Of a stretch of 58,993 bases of DNA, positions 8,137-17,472 are shown in pieces. Where the stretch lies: NCBI GenBank assembly GCA_003165315.1, contig PLSX01000077.1:1-58993 (forward strand). The letters are read 5' to 3'. Both the position numbers and the translations under genes were made by a program. The notes beneath the pieces are model-generated. The model saw only the letters and a program-made list of their open reading frames with translations, did not search any database and had not been told where the DNA came from. This stretch comes from Acidobacteriota bacterium. Its GTDB lineage: Bacteria; Acidobacteriota; Terriglobia; UBA7540. Positions within the stretch are counted from its first letter, which is position 1. Every line of letters starts with the position of its first letter.

Positions 8137-9165
8137 ATGAGCAAGGATTTCATTCTTGGAATGGGCATCATCTTCATCAGCGGCATTTTCAATGGCAGCT
8201 TTGCCTGGCCCATGAAGCATGCCCACCGATGGAAATGGGAAAACCTGTGGCTGTTTTTTACCTTTTTGGCACTCGTTGCACTGCCTCTGGCGCTGACTCT
8301 AACGTTTGTTCCGCACCTGCGGGAGCTTTACGCTACGGCGCCTCTGAAGGAATTGCTCCCGGCGCTTATATTCGGATTTCTCTGGGGCATAGCCCAGGCC
8401 ACTTTTGGGATCGGCATTGACGCAGTGGGAATGGCGTTGGCTGTCGCTGTGGTAGTAGGGCTGACGGGCTTTCTGGGATCGCTGATCCCCATGCTGGTTC
8501 TCAATCCCGGGGAATTGTTCCACCCCAGGGGCATCGCGCTGATGATCAGTCTGCCGATTTTAGTCCTGGCGATGATTCTCTATGGAATCGCGGGGCTGCG
8601 CCGGGAAAAGGAGCAAGCGTCACAATCCAAACAGCCCACCAAACCCAAAATGAGTTTTGCCGCGGGCTTGGGAATATGCATCTTCACGGGAGTCTTTGGC
8701 GCCCTGCTGAATTTTGGATTCGCGTTCAGCGGCCCGCTGCAGGCAAGATGCGTCCAGTTGGGGGCAAAACCGGCGTTCTCCACCTACGCGGTTTGGCTGC
8801 TGGTTCTCGCGGCGGGATTTATTCCCAACCTTCTGTATTGCAGTTATCTTTTATTCCGGAATCACACATGGACCTTCTATGGGAGCCAGGGATGGCCAAA
8901 AGACGCCGCGATGGGGGGAGCCATGGCGCTCTTTTGGTTGGGCGGAGTCATGGGTTACGGAATGGGATCAACCTTTTTCAAGGGTTCTGGAACCTCGTTC
9001 GGCTTCGCCTTTCTAATTGCCTCGACAGTATTGGTTTCAAATCTGCTTGGCCTCTTTTCCGGCGAATGGGAGGGCACCACTCCGCGCACACGGCGCTTGT
9101 TGATGTCGGCCGTAATCTCCGTCGTGCTGGCAATGGTGGTACTAAGTCTGGGTGGGATGTTTTAA
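8137..9165 (+). CDS. rhaT: RhaT family sugar/proton symporter
   Basis: This 342-residue, highly hydrophobic protein is essentially the same length as Escherichia coli RhaT, the L-rhamnose/H+ symporter. It contains the family's opening pattern (ILGMGIIFISGIFNGSFAWPMKH) and about ten membrane helices. The ATG at 8137 is chosen because AAGGAG lies at 8120-8125; a GTG at 8116 overlaps that site and is less likely. The gene stands alone upstream of a convergent pair of GH39-like glycosidases. Uptake of L-rhamnose or a related deoxy-sugar released from polysaccharide is plausible, but no rhamnose catabolic genes are present here, so the substrate is an inference. Confidence 0.85.
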   Translation: MSKDFILGMGIIFISGIFNGSFAWPMKHAHRWKWENLWLFFTFLALVALPLALTLTFVPHLRELYATAPLKELLPALIFGFLWGIAQATFGIGIDAVGMALAVAVVVGLTGFLGSLIPMLVLNPGELFHPRGIALMISLPILVLAMILYGIAGLRREKEQASQSKQPTKPKMSFAAGLGICIFTGVFGALLNFGFAFSGPLQARCVQLGAKPAFSTYAVWLLVLAAGFIPNLLYCSYLLFRNHTWTFYGSQGWPKDAAMGGAMALFWLGGVMGYGMGSTFFKGSGTSFGFAFLIASTVLVSNLLGLFSGEWEGTTPRTRRLLMSAVISVVLAMVVLSLGGMF

Positions 9166-9352
9166 GAGTAGGGAGCTGGGAGTTGGCGGGACAAAGGTCG
9201 AAGGGTGAAGGGTAAAGGCTGAAGGGTGATCTTACGAGGCACATGGCTCGTGGGAAGTGACAGAAAATGATGGCCGTCCGGAAGCCCGCAGCGCGGGCGG
9301 CGCGTCTAGTACATTTGATTGACGCAGCAACCACGCAGCTCGATTTCGCCGC

Positions 9353-9380
9353 TTTGACGTTTGCGTTTTGACTTTTGACC
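9353..9380 (+). repeat. 7-base repeat (TTTGACN type)
   Basis: Four consecutive heptamers, TTTGACG, TTTGCGT, TTTGACT and TTTGACC, lie between the rhaT and glycosidase 3' ends. TTTGACT is the reverse complement of AGTCAAA, which occurs within the heptamer run at 6372-6406, so this is the same repeat family in the other orientation. Confidence 0.6.
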
Positions 9381-9428
9381 TTCCCTTCGTCGCCCTCGCA
9401 CCGCAAAATCAACCCGACAAATTCCAAA

Positions 9429-10943
9429 TTATTTCCTGGGAAGCGAAACCACCGCAACACCCAACCCGCCCAGGGTAAAGCCATCGCCATCGAGCCGGCT
9501 GGAGGCCGGCGGATTGGCGCCCGTCGTTTGGTCCACCACTTCCAGCGTTCCGCCCCTAGCCTCTGGCATGGCAAACTGAAAAGTCCGATCGCGCTTGTTC
9601 ACAATCAGGATTTTGCGCTCGCCCCGGGGGCTCACAAATGCCTGCGTCAGCACTTCTCCCCCGGAGGTCTGCGTGTCCACAAGCTTGTCTCCGGGATGGA
9701 AATTATCAGTGATCAGTTTAAGCACGCGGTAACGGGCGTTGGGCTGCCCGGTATCCCAATCAAGTATGGCAATACTGGGAAATTGGCCGGGGTAGCCGGG
9801 TATCAGGGACTCTGTTGCGACATCAATCCCTTGCCGCGCTAGACCCGCAAAGACGTAGGCATAGACGGCTGCGGAGAGATTCCAGTACGATGGAGCGATG
9901 GGTTTGAAGACGTAGCCCGGCTTGCCCTGATCCCAATCTGTCGCGAGCATCGTGCCGATCTCGTCCACCATGGTGCCGGTCTTGGGCGAAAGGCGTTTGC
10001 GCATGGTCTCTATGAAGCTCACGACCTCCAGGAAGCGGTCCGCCTGGGCAAAGAACGTGTAAGGATAGATGGATGCGGGATCATCCCGGCCCGGCACGGC
10101 GTAAAAATGATATGAAATATAGTCCAGAGGAATTCCCGGCTGGTGATGTTTGGGATCGAGGAAGTAATCGATCATGTCGGGATGGCCGCCAACATACGAA
10201 CTGGAAACGCTCACGAACTTCGTTTGCGGCGAAACCTTGTGGATGGCCTTCACTACGGCGTCATAGAGCTTCGAGTAGACCTCCGGGCTCAGGTCATGTT
10301 CGATGTCGGGCTCGTTCAAGACCCCCCAGTTGTCCACCTTGTAGTGATGGCCGGAGGGGTGCCATTTGCCCAATTCATCCTTAAAGCCGCCGTTCACATA
10401 CCAACTCACCACGCGGGCATAGTAGTCCGCCACTTCGCGGTAGGTGGGATCGCGCAGTTCCTTGCCCTGCTCATAGTCGTAAAAGAGCTGCTCGGGATCC
10501 AGGGGATAGGTGATTGGCTTGGGCGTCTTGAACATCCACTCCGGAATCGTGCTGAGAGTGAATTCCACCGGATGGCCCTTGAGCGCCTCAAAGGCGTCTT
10601 CAGTGTAGGGATCGATCTGGGAAAAATCCCATGACGTTGACGTCCTGGTGGGCGGTTCGAGTTCTGCAACTGAGAGGCGCGGATAGAGGTTGCAGGGAGC
10701 ATAGCGAACATTATCTGCCCCCAGCTCCTTTATTGCCCTTAACATGGGATCATGTAGCGGCGCGCCGCGCTTGGTCTTGGGGGTTCCAATGTAGAGAATC
10801 GTTGGGGTGGTGTTTGATACCCGAGTCACCTTATCCCACTTTACGTCGACCTTTACCGCGAGTTCTTCCCCACCCCTCGCAGCACCGGCTATGAATAGCG
10901 GAAACAAAAGAAACAGGCTGAGCCTGCCGAACCTACGAAACAT
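9429..10943 (-). CDS. secreted GH39-like glycoside hydrolase, copy 1
   Basis: This 504-residue protein has a signal peptide (about 1-24) and a (beta/alpha)8 clan GH-A fold typical of GH39 beta-xylosidase/iduronidase-like enzymes. The presumed acid/base is Glu211 in VLNEPD and the nucleophile is Glu328 in MVDEIG. A beta-sandwich-like tail follows (RKILIVNKRDRTFQFAMPEARGG). It should cleave a beta-linked sugar outside the cytoplasm. It is a paralogue of the gene at 11360-12874, which has the same length and reads in the same direction 416 bases upstream. The true substrate (xylose, rhamnose or other) cannot be told from sequence, although a sugar symporter gene is the convergent neighbour. Confidence 0.78.
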   Translation of the reverse strand: MFRRFGRLSLFLLFPLFIAGAARGGEELAVKVDVKWDKVTRVSNTTPTILYIGTPKTKRGAPLHDPMLRAIKELGADNVRYAPCNLYPRLSVAELEPPTRTSTSWDFSQIDPYTEDAFEALKGHPVEFTLSTIPEWMFKTPKPITYPLDPEQLFYDYEQGKELRDPTYREVADYYARVVSWYVNGGFKDELGKWHPSGHHYKVDNWGVLNEPDIEHDLSPEVYSKLYDAVVKAIHKVSPQTKFVSVSSSYVGGHPDMIDYFLDPKHHQPGIPLDYISYHFYAVPGRDDPASIYPYTFFAQADRFLEVVSFIETMRKRLSPKTGTMVDEIGTMLATDWDQGKPGYVFKPIAPSYWNLSAAVYAYVFAGLARQGIDVATESLIPGYPGQFPSIAILDWDTGQPNARYRVLKLITDNFHPGDKLVDTQTSGGEVLTQAFVSPRGERKILIVNKRDRTFQFAMPEARGGTLEVVDQTTGANPPASSRLDGDGFTLGGLGVAVVSLPRK

Positions 10944-11103
10944 GAGTAAATCTCCGGGTCTATTAATTTTCCTGCGGCCATCCCATCAAGCATGGTGTGC
11001 GGCACGGTTGGCGTTTGCGCCCATCCCTGTGTATTTCATCTCCATCTGCGGCCCCCGCGGCTTTGACTCTAGCGCTTTGCGTTTTGATTTTCCTTTGTCG
11101 GCC

Positions 11104-11148
11104 AGGCCCCAAAGGGGGGCAATACCATAGCCCAGGCCAACGGCCTGG
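11104..11148 (+). repeat. 45-base palindromic repeat, copy 1
   Basis: The sequence from AGGCCCCAAAGGGG through AATACCATAGCCCAGGCC to CGGCCTGG contains two palindromes. It recurs in inverted orientation at 11277-11321 with only a few changes. The two copies face each other between the paralogous glycosidase genes. Confidence 0.7.
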
Positions 11149-11276
11149 ACATACTGCAACAGAATCAATGAAAAATCGTGAGCCCTGTTGGGGCGTAATA
11201 AGAAGCCACGCACTCTCCCTCGAAACCGCTGTTTATTCCGCCCTTTCAGGGCTTGTTTTCGGCCGCATCGCCAAAT

Positions 11277-11321
11277 CCAGGCTTTTGGCCTGGGCTATGG
11301 TATTGCGCCCCTTTGGGGCCT
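11277..11321 (-). repeat. 45-base palindromic repeat, inverted copy 2
   Basis: This is the reverse complement of the repeat at 11104-11148 apart from a few bases. Together the two copies could form a long stem around a 128-base spacer. The spacer itself holds smaller GC-rich partial palindromes (CCCTGTTGGGG and GCCCTTTCAGGGC). Confidence 0.7.
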
Positions 11322-11359
11322 GCACGCTTCCCTTCCCACCAACTGGTGGGAAGTGCGCG

Positions 11360-12874
11360 CTATCTTGGCAGCGTCACTACCGCCACGGCGAGCCCCCCCA
11401 GTTTGATGTTCTCGCCTTCGATCTTGTCGGACGCGGGCGAGTTGAATGCGGTGGTCTGGTCAACCACCTCCAGCTTTCCACCCTGCGCCTCGGGAAGCTT
11501 CAGACTGATCTCATGGTCACGCTTATTCACAATCAGGAGTTTTCGTTCGCCGCTGCGGGTAACGTATCCCTGGATCATTACTGTTCCGGATGAGCTGTCC
11601 GCATTCACGATCTTGTCCCCGGGGTGGAAATTGTCGTGGATCAGCTTCAGCGCCCAGAATCGTGCGTTGGGCTGGCCGGTATCCCAATTGTGAAGGGCAA
11701 TGCTTGGCCACATGCCAGGAGCAGAGGGCACGCCTGACTCGTTCAAGGCATCGATCCCGCGAGCCGCCAAACCCGCATAGACATAGGCAAAAGTCGCGGC
11801 AGAGAGATTCCAATAGGATGCCCGGATGGGCTTGAAGGCGTAACCAGGCTTGGATTGGTCCCAATCCTCTGGCAGCATCGTGCCCATTTCGTTAATCATC
11901 GTTCCGGTTTTGGGAGTGAATTCCTTACGAACAGCTTCGATGTAACCCACAACTTCAAGGAACCTGTCAGCCTGATAGAAAAAAGTGATCGGTTGAATTG
12001 CGGGGGGTTCGTCAGTGCCCGGTACCGCATAGAAGTGGTACGAAATCATGTCGAGGGGAATTCCCGGTCTGTGGTGGCGGGGATTGAGGAAGTACAGGAA
12101 GAAATCCGGATGCCCGCCGGCGTAATCATCTGACATGCCCACGAATTTGGTGTCGGGAGAGACTTTGTGAATCGCTTCGACAATGACGTCATAGAGCTTG
12201 GTGTAAGCCTGAGGACTCCATCCGTGTTCCAGGTTGGGTTCGTTGAAGACTTCCCAATAATCGATCCTGTAATGGTGGCCGGAGGCGTGCCATTTTCCCA
12301 ATTCATCGGTGAAGCCGCCTTTGACGTGCCAGCTCACGACGCGGGAAAAATAATCCGCCACTTCGCGATAGGTCGGGTCGCGCAGCTCTTTCCCGGGCGC
12401 ACAGTCCCAACAGGCTTTCGCGGGATCATCCGGATAGTGCACGGGTTTCGTGTCTTTGAACATCCACTCCGGGATGGTGGTGAAGTTCATGACGACTGTA
12501 TGACCATGAACGGCATTAAGAACGTCCTCCGTGACTTGATCGACCTTGGAAAAATCCCAATGGGTCGTGGTAGCTGTGGGAGGTTCCAGTTCAGCGATGC
12601 CATAATGTGCGTAAATAGACCCGCCTCCCGCATAGCGCACTTCGTCCGCGCCCAGATCCTTGATGCTCTGGAGGATGGCATCGTGCGTCGGCGATCCCCG
12701 CCAGATCCCCGGTCCTGTACCCACAAAAATGGACGGTACGGTTTTGGAAACTCGCACAACCTGATCCCAATGGGGCTTGACCTCTACAGGCTGGTCTTGT
12801 GCGCAAAGGGCGCGGAATGCGGTGAGACTGAAAAATGCCGCGAGCAAATATGTGCAAATGGTGCGCCGATACAT
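11360..12874 (-). CDS. secreted GH39-like glycoside hydrolase, copy 2
   Basis: This 504-residue paralogue of the gene at 9429-10943 shares signal peptide, domain order and length. The catalytic residues are Glu212 in VFNEPN and Glu329 in MINEMG. The pair arose by tandem duplication, and the two proteins differ mainly in the N-terminal loops around residues 50-95 and 145-165; this copy has an extra Cys pair, CWDC, near residue 156. The difference near the active site suggests divergence in specificity. The enzyme should act in the periplasm or outside the cell on a beta-linked glycoside. The ATG is preceded by AGGAGATT, a good ribosome site. Confidence 0.78.
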   Translation of the reverse strand: MYRRTICTYLLAAFFSLTAFRALCAQDQPVEVKPHWDQVVRVSKTVPSIFVGTGPGIWRGSPTHDAILQSIKDLGADEVRYAGGGSIYAHYGIAELEPPTATTTHWDFSKVDQVTEDVLNAVHGHTVVMNFTTIPEWMFKDTKPVHYPDDPAKACWDCAPGKELRDPTYREVADYFSRVVSWHVKGGFTDELGKWHASGHHYRIDYWEVFNEPNLEHGWSPQAYTKLYDVIVEAIHKVSPDTKFVGMSDDYAGGHPDFFLYFLNPRHHRPGIPLDMISYHFYAVPGTDEPPAIQPITFFYQADRFLEVVGYIEAVRKEFTPKTGTMINEMGTMLPEDWDQSKPGYAFKPIRASYWNLSAATFAYVYAGLAARGIDALNESGVPSAPGMWPSIALHNWDTGQPNARFWALKLIHDNFHPGDKIVNADSSSGTVMIQGYVTRSGERKLLIVNKRDHEISLKLPEAQGGKLEVVDQTTAFNSPASDKIEGENIKLGGLAVAVVTLPR

Positions 12875-13250
12875 GCCGAATCTCCTGATTAAATGTGATT
12901 TCCCGACGATGGTTCTGGCGGAAAAACTATGGGGCCCTTCATTCTATGTTCTTGCCGGATTGACGTCAATGTTGTAACTCCCCAGGTACGTTTACAGGCC
13001 TGCGCGACATGCGACCGGATTTCCATTGGGCTCCTAATGCTTGTTTAGCCATGGGCACAAAGGCTATTTCGCACCTTATGCCACACGTCATCGAACAGCC
13101 GTTAACTGGCCGCCGTTCTTCTCCTTGACATTGCCTCATTGGCGCATGAAACTAACCCCATCAGCCGGAGAGCGCCGACATCTTCACGATGCTCGTTGAT
13201 TGGTTGTGAACGGCAAGGGCATGACGTTCGAAGACGCCGGGAAAGCAACT
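12875..13250. other. intergenic region, nothing recognised
   Basis: This is the divergent spacer between the glycosidase gene (minus) and the VWFA-related gene (plus). It must contain both promoters, but I see no clear -35/-10 pair, repeat or RNA structure. Confidence 0.4.
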
Positions 13251-15047
13251 ATGTTGTCCTCGAAAACCCTCGCACGCAGGGTAGAACCCCGATGGCCACT
13301 ACGGCTGCTGGCAGTCATTCTGAGCCTCATCCCGGTCATGCTGACCTGCACCGTGAAAGCCCAGACGCCGAGCCCGCAAGAAATTTCCTCTCGCGACATT
13401 GAACCCGCTTTCAAGCTGCAATCGGAACGCAACCTGGTGATGGTCCGCGTGGTGGTGCGGGACGGAAAGGGCGCTGTGGTTGAAAATCTCCGCAAAGAGG
13501 ACTTCCAACTCTTCGACCGCGGAAAAGCGCAGACACTGGTAAGCTTCTCCCTGGAAAAGTCCGCCATGAAGGCCACCGGCCCTGCTGCGACAAAACCTTC
13601 CGAAGCAACCCCACCCGCGCCCGAGGATGAAGATGAATCCGCCGTGCCCGCATCGGCGGCATCCCGCTTCGTCGCGCTGTACTTCGATGATGTGAACACT
13701 TCCTTTGCAGACTTGGCACGCACCCGAAACGCCGCCACCCACTTTCTCACCGGCTCTGTTCGACCCGGCGATCGCGTGGCGTTATTCACTTCGTCTGGGC
13801 AGAAGCAAGTGGATTTCACCAGTGACAAGGCTCAAATCAGTCAAGCCCTTTCAGCCCTCCAACCGCGACCCATCATAGGGCAAGACACCTCTTGCGGTGC
13901 GATCCCGCCGTATGAAGCCTATCTGATCGTGGACCAGAACGACTCTCAGGCAATTGCCGAGGCCACCGACGAAATCATGAATTGCAATCCGTGCCCTGCC
14001 AGCGTATCTCAGCAACAGTGCCGTAGCCTGGCGCAGGGCATGGTCCAATCCGAGGCGATGAGATCGCTATCGCAGTCTGAGGCCCAGTCCAATGCGGCCA
14101 TGCGGGGGATTGAATCCATCGTTCGCCGTATGACTTCCCTCCCCGGGCAGCGCAGTATGGTGATCATCTCCAGCGGGTTCCTAACGGAAACGCTGCGATT
14201 TGAACTTGACCAGATCGCCAACCGCGCGCTGCATTCCGGCGTCGTCATCAATGCCATTGACGCCCGCGGTCTCTGGACCGACCCCACACTCGACGTCAGT
14301 CAGTCCAGCTTTGCCTACACGACGAATGCTATATCCCAGGGGCAAAAGCACCTGATGATCATGGAAAGCGCCAAGCGGCAAACCGATGGCATGAAAGATC
14401 TCGCCCTCGATACGGGCGGGATATTTTTTCAGAACAACAACGATCTTGATGCCGGATTCCGCAAGGTTACAGACGTCCCAGACGCCTATTACGTCCTGTC
14501 CTTTTCCCCGCAAAACCTGAAGCATGATGGCAACTTCCATCCCCTTCAGGTCAAAGTGGTTTCACCAAAAGGCCTGTCCGTCCTGGCTCGGCGGGGCTAC
14601 TTTGCGCCGCGAAAGTCGGAGGACGCGACATCGCAGGAAAAGGAGGAAATTCGCGAAGCCGTCTTCTCCCAGGATGAGTCGCATGAGCTTCCCATTGAAG
14701 TCCACACCCAATTTTTCATGATGTCGGAGACTGACGCGCGCGTGACCGTCTTGACCCGCCTTGATTTGCGCCCCTTGCATTTCCGCAAGGAAGTGGATCG
14801 CAACGTCGACAAGCTGACTTTTGTGACCGTGCTTTTTGACCAGGACGGCCACGAGATATCCGCCCAGGAAAAGACTGTGGATTTTCACATGCATGACATC
14901 ACTTTGGAACACTACCAACAGACCGGCATGACGCTGAAGACCATCTTTAATATCAAGCCGGGAACTTATCTCGTGCGCTCCGTAGTGCGCGATTCAGAAA
15001 GCGGCCAAATCGCAGGATTGAATCGAACTGTGGAAATTCCTTATTAG
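13251..15047 (+). CDS. VWFA-related exported protein (acidobacterial type), copy 1
   Basis: This protein has 598 residues from the ATG at 13251; ATG 13221 and the non-ATG starts GTG 13206 and TTG 13200 are in frame. An N-terminal signal anchor (RWPLRLLAVILSLIPVMLTC) is followed by a beta domain that begins SERNLVMVRVVVRDGKGAVVENLRKEDFQLFDRG. This is the hallmark start of the VWFA-related acidobacterial family. A von Willebrand A-like domain and a C-terminal beta domain follow. The metal site is not canonical: the strand reads LYFDDVNTSF rather than DxSxS. It is probably exported and may bind other proteins; no enzyme activity is predicted. It lies 11 bases before the next family member, so the two form an operon. 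Confidence 0.78.
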   Translation: MLSSKTLARRVEPRWPLRLLAVILSLIPVMLTCTVKAQTPSPQEISSRDIEPAFKLQSERNLVMVRVVVRDGKGAVVENLRKEDFQLFDRGKAQTLVSFSLEKSAMKATGPAATKPSEATPPAPEDEDESAVPASAASRFVALYFDDVNTSFADLARTRNAATHFLTGSVRPGDRVALFTSSGQKQVDFTSDKAQISQALSALQPRPIIGQDTSCGAIPPYEAYLIVDQNDSQAIAEATDEIMNCNPCPASVSQQQCRSLAQGMVQSEAMRSLSQSEAQSNAAMRGIESIVRRMTSLPGQRSMVIISSGFLTETLRFELDQIANRALHSGVVINAIDARGLWTDPTLDVSQSSFAYTTNAISQGQKHLMIMESAKRQTDGMKDLALDTGGIFFQNNNDLDAGFRKVTDVPDAYYVLSFSPQNLKHDGNFHPLQVKVVSPKGLSVLARRGYFAPRKSEDATSQEKEEIREAVFSQDESHELPIEVHTQFFMMSETDARVTVLTRLDLRPLHFRKEVDRNVDKLTFVTVLFDQDGHEISAQEKTVDFHMHDITLEHYQQTGMTLKTIFNIKPGTYLVRSVVRDSESGQIAGLNRTVEIPY

Positions 15048-15058
15048 GAGATGGAGTT

Positions 15059-17467
15059 ATGTTCCGACATCATTTGATCTTGTCCTTGGGTCTGCTAATG
15101 ACTCTGGGAGGGGTTGGCATGGATTCGTCCGACGCTCCTGCTGCCCCCGCAAGTGGCCAACAAACCACTTCGGCGCCAGCGGCGGAGAACACGCCGGTCG
15201 TGCTCAAGTCAGAAAGCAACCTGGTTCTGGTGGACGTCATTGCCACCGACAAGAAAGGGAATTACATCACTGACCTGGAGCAGAAAGACTTCCATGTCTA
15301 TGAGGATGACACAGAGCAACCCATATCTTCATTCTCCCGAGAGGCGGATATCAAACCGGGCGCCCCCCAGCGTCAGCGTTATATGGTCCTGTTCTTTGAC
15401 GATTCCACCATGGACCCAGCCCTTCAGATTTATGCTCGACAACAAGCTGTAAAGTTTGTGGAAGGCACCGCATCTCCCGATCGGCAAATGGCCGTGGTGG
15501 ACTTCAGCGGAAGCTTGCGGATTGCGCAGAACTTTACTGCCGATGGGGAGTTGCTGAAGCGTGCCGTTAGTACCGTTAAGTTCTCGGCAGTAAATCCCAA
15601 CGCGGGAGGCGGTGGAGTGCAACTTGCCTCCATGGGAGCACCGTCATTGCGACAATCGGAATCGGACTTCGCCGCACGCAGTGTATTGCTCTCAATTCGC
15701 GAGGTGGCGAAATCACTGCTCAGTGCGCCCGGACGAAAAACCCTGATCATGTTTTCCGCGGGCTTTGCTTTGACCCCTGAACGCCAGTCCGAACTCACTG
15801 CCACCATCGACGCTTTGAACAAGTCCAACATCGCCGTCTATCCCGTGGACGTGCGGGGCTTGGTGAGTTCCCCCAACCCCGGCATGAACATTTCCAACCC
15901 TTCTCTCCCGGGCGGTAGCCGTGGATTTCCACCCAGCTCAGAACTGGGGAATCCTGATTCCCCTTTCGCCCACCTGCCAGGTCTGTGGGCAGCGTTGCTA
16001 GCACCCCCCGAGCCTGACCCCCAACGTGGAGGAGGAGGTGGTGGTGCTGGTGGCGGTGGGGGCGGTGGAACTTCCGGTGGGGGTGGCCACGCTGGTGGGG
16101 GCAGCTCCCCGGGCTCAGGAGGCGGCGCAGGAGCCGGAAGTGGGTCAGGCGGAAGCCGCGGCGGGGGCACCACCGGCAGCCCGGGCGGGACTGGGGGAAC
16201 TACCGGCTCGCGCACCAATCCCGGATTCAGTAATATGAATAACTCGACGCAGGGCTGCATGAACTCCATGGGAATGGGCGGGACAATCAATCCCAATTGC
16301 GTCAACCGGCAGATCATCCCCACGATTCCTGAAAGTGTCTCGACGAACCAGCAGGTGCTTTATGCACTGGCCAAGGGCACGGGTGGTTTTGAGATCTTCA
16401 ATACCAACGATTTCCTGGAAGGTCTGCAAAAGGTCGCAAAGGAGATGAGCGAATATTACAACCTCGGCTATACCCCGCCCAGCCAAACCCACGACGGCAG
16501 CTACCATAAGATCAAAGTCAAGGTTGAGCGGGCGGGCGTCATCGTGCGCTACCGCACCGGCTATTTTGACGTCAAGAGTCCTGACCTGCTGGTGGGCAAA
16601 CCCGAAGGGAAAGTCTTGGAGGATCGCGTCTCGAGCCCAATCGCGGGAGAGATTCCAGTGTCCCTTAGCGCACCTTATTTTTATGTTGAGCCAGGCGTGG
16701 CCCGCGTAAATCTGGCCCTGTCCGTTCCTGGTTCCGCCATCGATTTTGACAAAGCAAAGGGTGGATTCCATTCCAGCGTCAATGTCTTGGGAATCGCCTA
16801 CCGCGCCAATGGCTCAGTTGCCGCACGCTTTAGCGACACCGTTAAACTTGATTACCAAAAGAAGAATGAGGTTAAAGACCTCGCCAAGGGGTCTTTTGAT
16901 TACCAGAATACATTTAACATCGCTCCAGGATCATATACGCTGAAGCTGGCACTCAGCGCAGGCGGCGAAAAATTCGGCAAGTACATCGTTCCCCTAGTGG
17001 TTGAACCCTTTACGGGTGACGATCTTCGCTTGGGTGGACCGGCATTGGGGGAGTCATATGTTCCCGTTTCGCAACTCGCCACCAACATGGACGCGACTCT
17101 GTTGGAGGAGCACACCCCCCTAATATTTAAGGGCTTGGAATTGGTCCCATCAACTAACTCCCGGTTTGCCAAAAACTCGCAGCCTGTGGTCTATGTGGAG
17201 GTTTATGATCCGGCGTTGAAAAGCGAACCGATTCCGCACGTGGGTGTGCTGTTCAACATTATTGACCGGAAGACCAATCAGCCGGTCTACTCATCCAACA
17301 CGATGCTCATTAATGATTTCATCCAACCCGGCAACCCTCTGGTTCCCGTGGGCTTTAAGTTGCCCATCGACCAACTTCAAGCGGGCGATTACCGGTTCGA
17401 GATCAAGGGGCGGGACGGCGTGGGGAATGTTTCCACCGTGCGCAGCGCTGATTTCTCCATTCAATAA
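15059..17467 (+). CDS. VWFA-related exported protein (acidobacterial type), copy 2, with glycine-rich insert
   Basis: This 802-residue protein opens with a signal peptide and then the family signature SESNLVLVDVIATDKKGNYITDLEQKDFHVYEDD. The VWA domain has the strand MVLFFDDSTMD instead of a standard MIDAS. Residues about 320-385 form a low-complexity insert made almost wholly of Gly with Ser, Ala and Thr. VWA-like sequence resumes after it (QQVLYALAKGTGG), followed by beta domains to the C-terminus. AGGAGATGGAG just before the ATG is a strong ribosome site. It is the second gene of a tandem pair with 13251-15047. The protein probably works at the cell surface or in the periplasm, perhaps in adhesion or complex assembly; this is inference. 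Confidence 0.8.
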   Translation: MFRHHLILSLGLLMTLGGVGMDSSDAPAAPASGQQTTSAPAAENTPVVLKSESNLVLVDVIATDKKGNYITDLEQKDFHVYEDDTEQPISSFSREADIKPGAPQRQRYMVLFFDDSTMDPALQIYARQQAVKFVEGTASPDRQMAVVDFSGSLRIAQNFTADGELLKRAVSTVKFSAVNPNAGGGGVQLASMGAPSLRQSESDFAARSVLLSIREVAKSLLSAPGRKTLIMFSAGFALTPERQSELTATIDALNKSNIAVYPVDVRGLVSSPNPGMNISNPSLPGGSRGFPPSSELGNPDSPFAHLPGLWAALLAPPEPDPQRGGGGGGAGGGGGGGTSGGGGHAGGGSSPGSGGGAGAGSGSGGSRGGGTTGSPGGTGGTTGSRTNPGFSNMNNSTQGCMNSMGMGGTINPNCVNRQIIPTIPESVSTNQQVLYALAKGTGGFEIFNTNDFLEGLQKVAKEMSEYYNLGYTPPSQTHDGSYHKIKVKVERAGVIVRYRTGYFDVKSPDLLVGKPEGKVLEDRVSSPIAGEIPVSLSAPYFYVEPGVARVNLALSVPGSAIDFDKAKGGFHSSVNVLGIAYRANGSVAARFSDTVKLDYQKKNEVKDLAKGSFDYQNTFNIAPGSYTLKLALSAGGEKFGKYIVPLVVEPFTGDDLRLGGPALGESYVPVSQLATNMDATLLEEHTPLIFKGLELVPSTNSRFAKNSQPVVYVEVYDPALKSEPIPHVGVLFNIIDRKTNQPVYSSNTMLINDFIQPGNPLVPVGFKLPIDQLQAGDYRFEIKGRDGVGNVSTVRSADFSIQ

Positions 17468-17472
17468 TTAGA

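Noticed and set aside
15838..16323. proline-rich minus-strand ORF
   Set aside because: It is the reverse reading of the glycine-rich insert of the VWFA protein.
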